Origin: Ctena decussata
Taxonomy: Eukaryota; Mollusca; Bivalvia; Lucinida; Lucinidae
DNA: 64,000 nt
Assembly: GCA_963989385.1 (NCBI GenBank)
Contig: OZ022498.1
Coordinates: forward strand, 102,533,298-102,597,297
Reading direction: 5' to 3'
The position numbers and the translations under genes are program-made. This document shows, in pieces, positions 39,401 through 45,400 of the stretch (positions are counted from its first letter, which is position 1; each line of letters starts with the position of its first letter). The notes under the pieces were generated by a model. It did not search any database and was not told the DNA's origin. It saw only the letters and a program-made list of their open reading frames with translations.

Positions 39401-42400
39401 AATGGACCCGATGTGACGCCAGCCATTAAATACGCTGAATGTTTACAGCACGATATACGTACCTCTACTTGTTTGGTTGACATTACATCGTGCCTCGTGC
39501 CGCGATGGGAAAGAGTCGGACATGGGGGTAAATTCGGACATACCATTACAAACAGTGAAAATTCAGATGAGACGGCTCAATATGAGCCGTCTCATCAGGA
39601 TTTTCACAGTCTGGCCAGTTATTTTTGTTTTTAGTTCCAAACAACTGACATATAAAGGAAACAATGTCACTGTCCGAAATTACCCGCTTTTCGAGGTTAC
39701 CCGACTCTCCCCTAGTTAGAATGAGTATCCTTTCTCAGATTATTTAGAGATCTGAAAAGCTACGGTTAAGACTACGTTTGGAGGGCAGTTTTTGAGGCCG
39801 TAAAACGTCGCCATGTACATCGATAAAGGGTTGGGCTAGTTGAGGTTTTGTTCAACTGCGGCAGCACATGTATATCCTTACACTGAGTTATGCTTACGGC
39901 ATTTCTTGTTATTTTACATCCTTTTCAACAATGACACTTTTATGAAGTGACATAATAAATCCAATTTGCTATCGTCAGGTTTTGTATGTCCTCTGAGCCG
40001 AAGGAATGCCGTTTTGTAGATTAGTACTTTTTGCAGAGATTCGATTTTTTAAATCTCAAACGTATTGATGAAGAGTGGCTTTAAATATGTTCCAAACAAA
40101 AAATATTAGTTAATGTTGTTTTTTTTTCTGTTTGTTCAGATCGGAACAAGTTTCGTAAGTGATGATTGTTTGACGAATTATACCTGCGTTGGAGGAGACA
40201 CGGGCTTAGTGTCTGACTCTCTTTCACCTTGTGGCATGAATGAAGAATGTAGGGCAGAAGGTGGAGATTATCAGTGCGCTTGTAAAGATGGCTATATGCC
40301 TGACTCCAATGGAATATGTCGAGGTTAGTTGCTGGACGATTGTCGTTCTATCTCTCTTTAGTTATATACTAGAACCAACTTCTAACCGACCACTTATTCA
40401 TATCCCTTGTTTCATATATAAATGTACATGTAAAGTACAGTACTATGGGACATATGTTTCCATCTTTAATTAAATTGGTGTATTGGTAAAATAAATCAGG
40501 TTACACTTAAAATGTAAATCTTATCAGTAAAGGACCTCTGACAGTATCAATGCATATTTGCCCATTTTTCGACAAATTACTGCACCTTCCTCGGGCAGGG
40601 GATTGAAGTTTACTGTCCCAGAAATTCAGTTCTATTGATGAAGTGGTTCACGCTTGAGAGAGCACTCCTGATAGTTACCCGATTTTCAAAGTCTCAAAAA
40701 GAGGTAGAATTATCCAGAGACAGGATGTATGCGCCGCATTGAGCGCCACGTCTAAGATAATCTATGGTCTCCCAAGTGCGTCAAACTCTTTCTGCAAGTC
40801 TAAAAAACATTGATGGGTGGTAATGGAAATGTTTGGTTTCCAACCGCAGGCTTACATAAGCATGCAATATTTCAAGCGCCTTGGCAGACATATCCCTAGT
40901 TGAGACTTTTGAAAATCGGCTAGCTCTCGGTAGCGTTCCCTCAAACGAGAATCATTCCATCAGCAGAACTGAATTTCAGGGACAGTAAACATTTATCCCT
41001 GTTGACTTAAGAAATTAAACTGAAAAAAAATCTGCAAATACGATGAGGTGAAACATTGGAAAAATTACGTGTGGCGTTTTTAATTCGCTTGAGTATGTTT
41101 TAAATGGAGCCGCATTTTACTTTGAGTCCCGACTCATCCCACAAATAATAATAAAGTACGCGTTTGTGCGACTTATTTGAAATTTTGATTTGCGCGCCCT
41201 ATACGAGTGCAACCCTATTTAGTCTACGAAAGCGCGACTTTTCCCCACTAATTCCTGACTAGTTTAGTTCATTAAACCTCGGATTTTTTTGATGTTCCGA
41301 AGTGTATCCCTTCCGTTAGGCGGATAAGATATCTTTTATCTGTTGAGAAAAGATATCTTAGCTGTTGCCGCCGGTTCACCGCATAGAGGCATAAGTGGGA
41401 TTTGAACAGATTATTATTATTTTCTAAAGCTAAGTCAGGAAAATTTCATTAAACTTCATCTTGAGATTTCAGTCAAAAATCATCGTATGTTCATCAGAGG
41501 CTGGGCTTTAAATAACATTTTTTAACGTGCTCCAGTCTGTCTATTTCACTCGCTTATATACTCTTGTTAAATTTCTGTCAAATTATCAAGACGTTCTCAT
41601 TCCCTTTTTGCAACAAGAGCGGTCGTTCGAGATAAGCGAGCTTCCAGAGATGTTTTGCCTGCATAGCTTTTAGTTTTCCCATGAAGTCAAATATGGAAGG
41701 GTGTGAGTGAGTGAAAGATCATATCACCAAGCTGGTTGTGGAAGCTTTCACATCCATTCACGATGCATTTACTGGCACTGTCCGGATCTGCCAACCTATT
41801 CATTGACCTAGGTAAAAGTCGCCCAAACATAGGTATATTTTCGGGGGAAAATGTCACGCAAACGTATGCTTTAAAGAGTCGCGCAAACGTAGGACATTTT
41901 AGGTACATGTATAGTCGCGAAAACGTGCTGTTACCATGATACCATGGTATAATAAAAGAGAAAAGCAAAGTTTCCAGCCGTGGTTTGGTTAACCACCATG
42001 TACCGTGCACTTTCGTCTTTTACGTGTAACATTGTTAAACTCTTTCTTTTAATGTATCATCTGTATTATCATTTTGAATTGTTCTAAATATCAGTTTTAT
42101 AGAAGGGGAAAGCAGAGTTGTCACTGATGATAAGACAAACCAGCGTGACTGCTTCTTGTCGCATTTTTTTCTAATCTTCTTTATTTTCATTTTGAATTGT
42201 TCTGAAAAAAAAAAACACAATAAAATGAAGAGAAGTTATCCGCTATGATCGGAGTAACCACCGTGCAGGACTTTGGTTGCATAACTTCACTATTAGAAAC
42301 TTTTAGTATCGAGTTAGATTCGTTTTTAACCCATTCCATTCGAGATACCCCTTTAGGGGTATCTGGGCAAACAGTTTGGATCCAGATCAGGCCCCACAAA

Positions 42401-45400
42401 CGTGGGGCCTGATCTGAGATCCAAACTGTTTGCTGCCTGGACATCATTTCTACAAGAGTTGGTTAGACCAATATTGTCAAAATATTCTTAATTTTTGATG
42501 CAGATGACAATTTCAGCAGACGACAAAAAATACCCAGAATACAATGGGTTAATTATTCCGAGAGGGTAAACAACTCTGTCAGTTTCGTTTAAGCGTACTT
42601 ACTCATTGGAGGTCAACTTTTAAAGGAAAAGAATTTCTCCCAATTATAAAGTAGAACATTCTTTCTTATGGGAGGATATCTGGGTCGCGACAAGACAAAA
42701 CAAACACAATAGCATCTGCGCCGAGCGAAAACTCAGAACAGCCTGGGCATCCGCCAAGTTTGATCAAACTCTTCGCTTTGCGCTTAAATGGGAACTAAAA
42801 GTCTTAGCTAGCCCCATGCGAACAGCAAAGACTCTGATCAGACTGGGCAGATCTGAGTCTTCGCTGGGCGCGTAAGCCACTTTGTTGACTTTGCCATGTC
42901 GCGGCTCAAGTATTCTTACTTAGAAAAATGGTGATAAAACTTGGAGGTATATCTATTCACCTAAAAGTGAATCCAAAATAAAAAGGACATCTCCACGAGA
43001 TGTCCTTTTATGCACTGAATATGCAGGTTTTTGGACTGTAAAAAGTGCTAAATAGCAAGAGCAAAATTGAGCATCATTTCATAACATATTTTATAGATGT
43101 AGATGAATGTGACAATAGTCCTTGTCAGAATGACGGCACATGCCTCAACTTCGATGGTGGCTACACTTGCAACTGTCCACTTAACTGGGCCGGACAACAC
43201 TGCGATGAACGTAAGTTCGTTTCATGTTCTTCGCAAAAGCGCCAAACATGCAGACGGCAAGAATTACGTCTGCAAAAATTCCCAACTTTTTTGTCATATT
43301 GAGAAATGAAATCAAAGACTAGAGGACAAATAGTGTAAATCAAGATGAGGCGGCTAATTGTGGGCCGCCTTATTTGGATTTCTGTTGTTTGAGGTTGATC
43401 TTCCACGCTCAATCAAGGCATTATTTGTAAACAAAAAAATCAAAAAAAAAAAATAATAATAATAAATAACTCACACAGATAGCGGGTATATGAAATTAGT
43501 TGAGCCTTGATTGTTAGATCTTGAACGACATTGATATTATATATAAAGAGGATCTTACAGTCTTAGAGAGCCATGTATCATTGAATTTATTAAATGAGTT
43601 GGGGGGGGAATGAGATGCGAGGCTATGCCGAGCATCTTATCGGTTTTTCCTAACAAGTTTAATAAATTCAATAATACAGGAGCACGAATGCACGATTCTG
43701 TTTATCATATGAAACAAAAATGGCATTTTATTGGTAAATTTTACACTAAAACGTCACGAGTTCGCAGGTCGAAAATGCAACGTTTTTATGGACGTCAATG
43801 CATAACGTTACGACGTTATTTGCATGTTTAATCCAATAGTTGGTTATCGTTTTTAATGCATGGTTTTATAACACTCTCAGATGCGACGTCATATGATAAA
43901 ACGTTTTATGACGACGAAACTGAAAGCGGTAGACAGAATTCTTCAAAATCATGCAGCATTCTACCAAGCCATTGACATCAATGTTAGACTTTTCCTACGA
44001 ACAGTCGATTTAGTTGCCAACTATTCTTTAGTTTGAAATGCTGGTTTCGGGGCTGAGTCGTCCGGACACAAGAGGTCATTATTACACATTTGATTCAGAC
44101 AACCTGTCGAATCTTAATTTACTACAACCATGACTCTATTCCCCACAGCGTTTACCGGGCGAGATACAACCCGATATATATGCTGATTTTATTCAATTAT
44201 CATGAGGCCTCTAGTCTGCCAATTGATTCCAAGTTTATTCTGTGAGCTCGGTCCAAAAATACTCGAATTTCCAGACTAGCAATGCCGGGGTACGTTATCT
44301 TGCCATGAAGTTGCGTTCTATAACTGTTTTTGTTTTCTTTTTTCAGCTGTCACGCCTCCAGTTCGTAAGTAAATTGGTAATATTTTCTAACTGACATAGG
44401 AGTAATAATGAACAAATTTTACCCATAATATACGCATTACTTATGCGTATATTATGGGTAAAATTTGTGCATTTTGTTAGGAAAGTTAAAATAACCTTGT
44501 TACTTTAATAGTGAAGACCAGAAAGTGTTGAAATTTGAAATTCAGTATACCCTGCAGTACTTTTCCTAATAAACACTTAAGTAGTATGGGTACACTGTCA
44601 TATTTGCACGGGACGACAATCTGACGGCAGCTGCAAGCATCTTTCTTAAAATGCCCATTTCTTTTTATTCTTCATTAAAATCACATTACAAACCATTTTC
44701 TAAGTGCAAACAAGGTTTACACCCAATAGCACAGTATCCGAACGCACTGTACCCTCTCTTCCGGGATTCATAGCGTTGAATCGAGAGTACAAAATTCGCT
44801 TATAACCAGTAGCCGGAAATCATTATGTTTTGAGTTTTTATCCGGAATCTACAGCGTCATTTATAGTTATTCAGCTTCGAAAATGTAAAGAGGTAAGTTT
44901 AATATAATTTTCTCTTCGGTCTTTTACTTTATTGCCCTGTACAATGAAAAACTCCTTGCCGTCGCAGATTTTTTTTCCGAACAGCCTAATTTAACACGAG
45001 ATTGTGTCGTGCAAAACTTAGCTATCATTCTTTTATCAAAACTAACAAACTGTAGATTGATAACGTCTTCCGTTTATTCTAAAGATTTTTTATAAAACAT
45101 GTAAGAAAATGCTCAAAATGGTTTAAGAATCATGCCCAGGGCGATTTGAATACTGTACCAATTACTACCCACCCATACACGACATTGTACAGGGTAATAA
45201 AGTAAAAGAGCGAAGAGCAAATTATATTAAACTTACCTCTTTACATTTTCGAAGCTGAATAGCTATAAATGACGCAGCAGATTCCGGATAAAATCTCAAA
45301 ACATAATGATTTCCGACTACTGGTTATAAGCGAATGTTTGTACTCTCGATTCAACGCTATGAAAACCGGAAGAGATTGTACATGTAGTTCGGATACTGTG

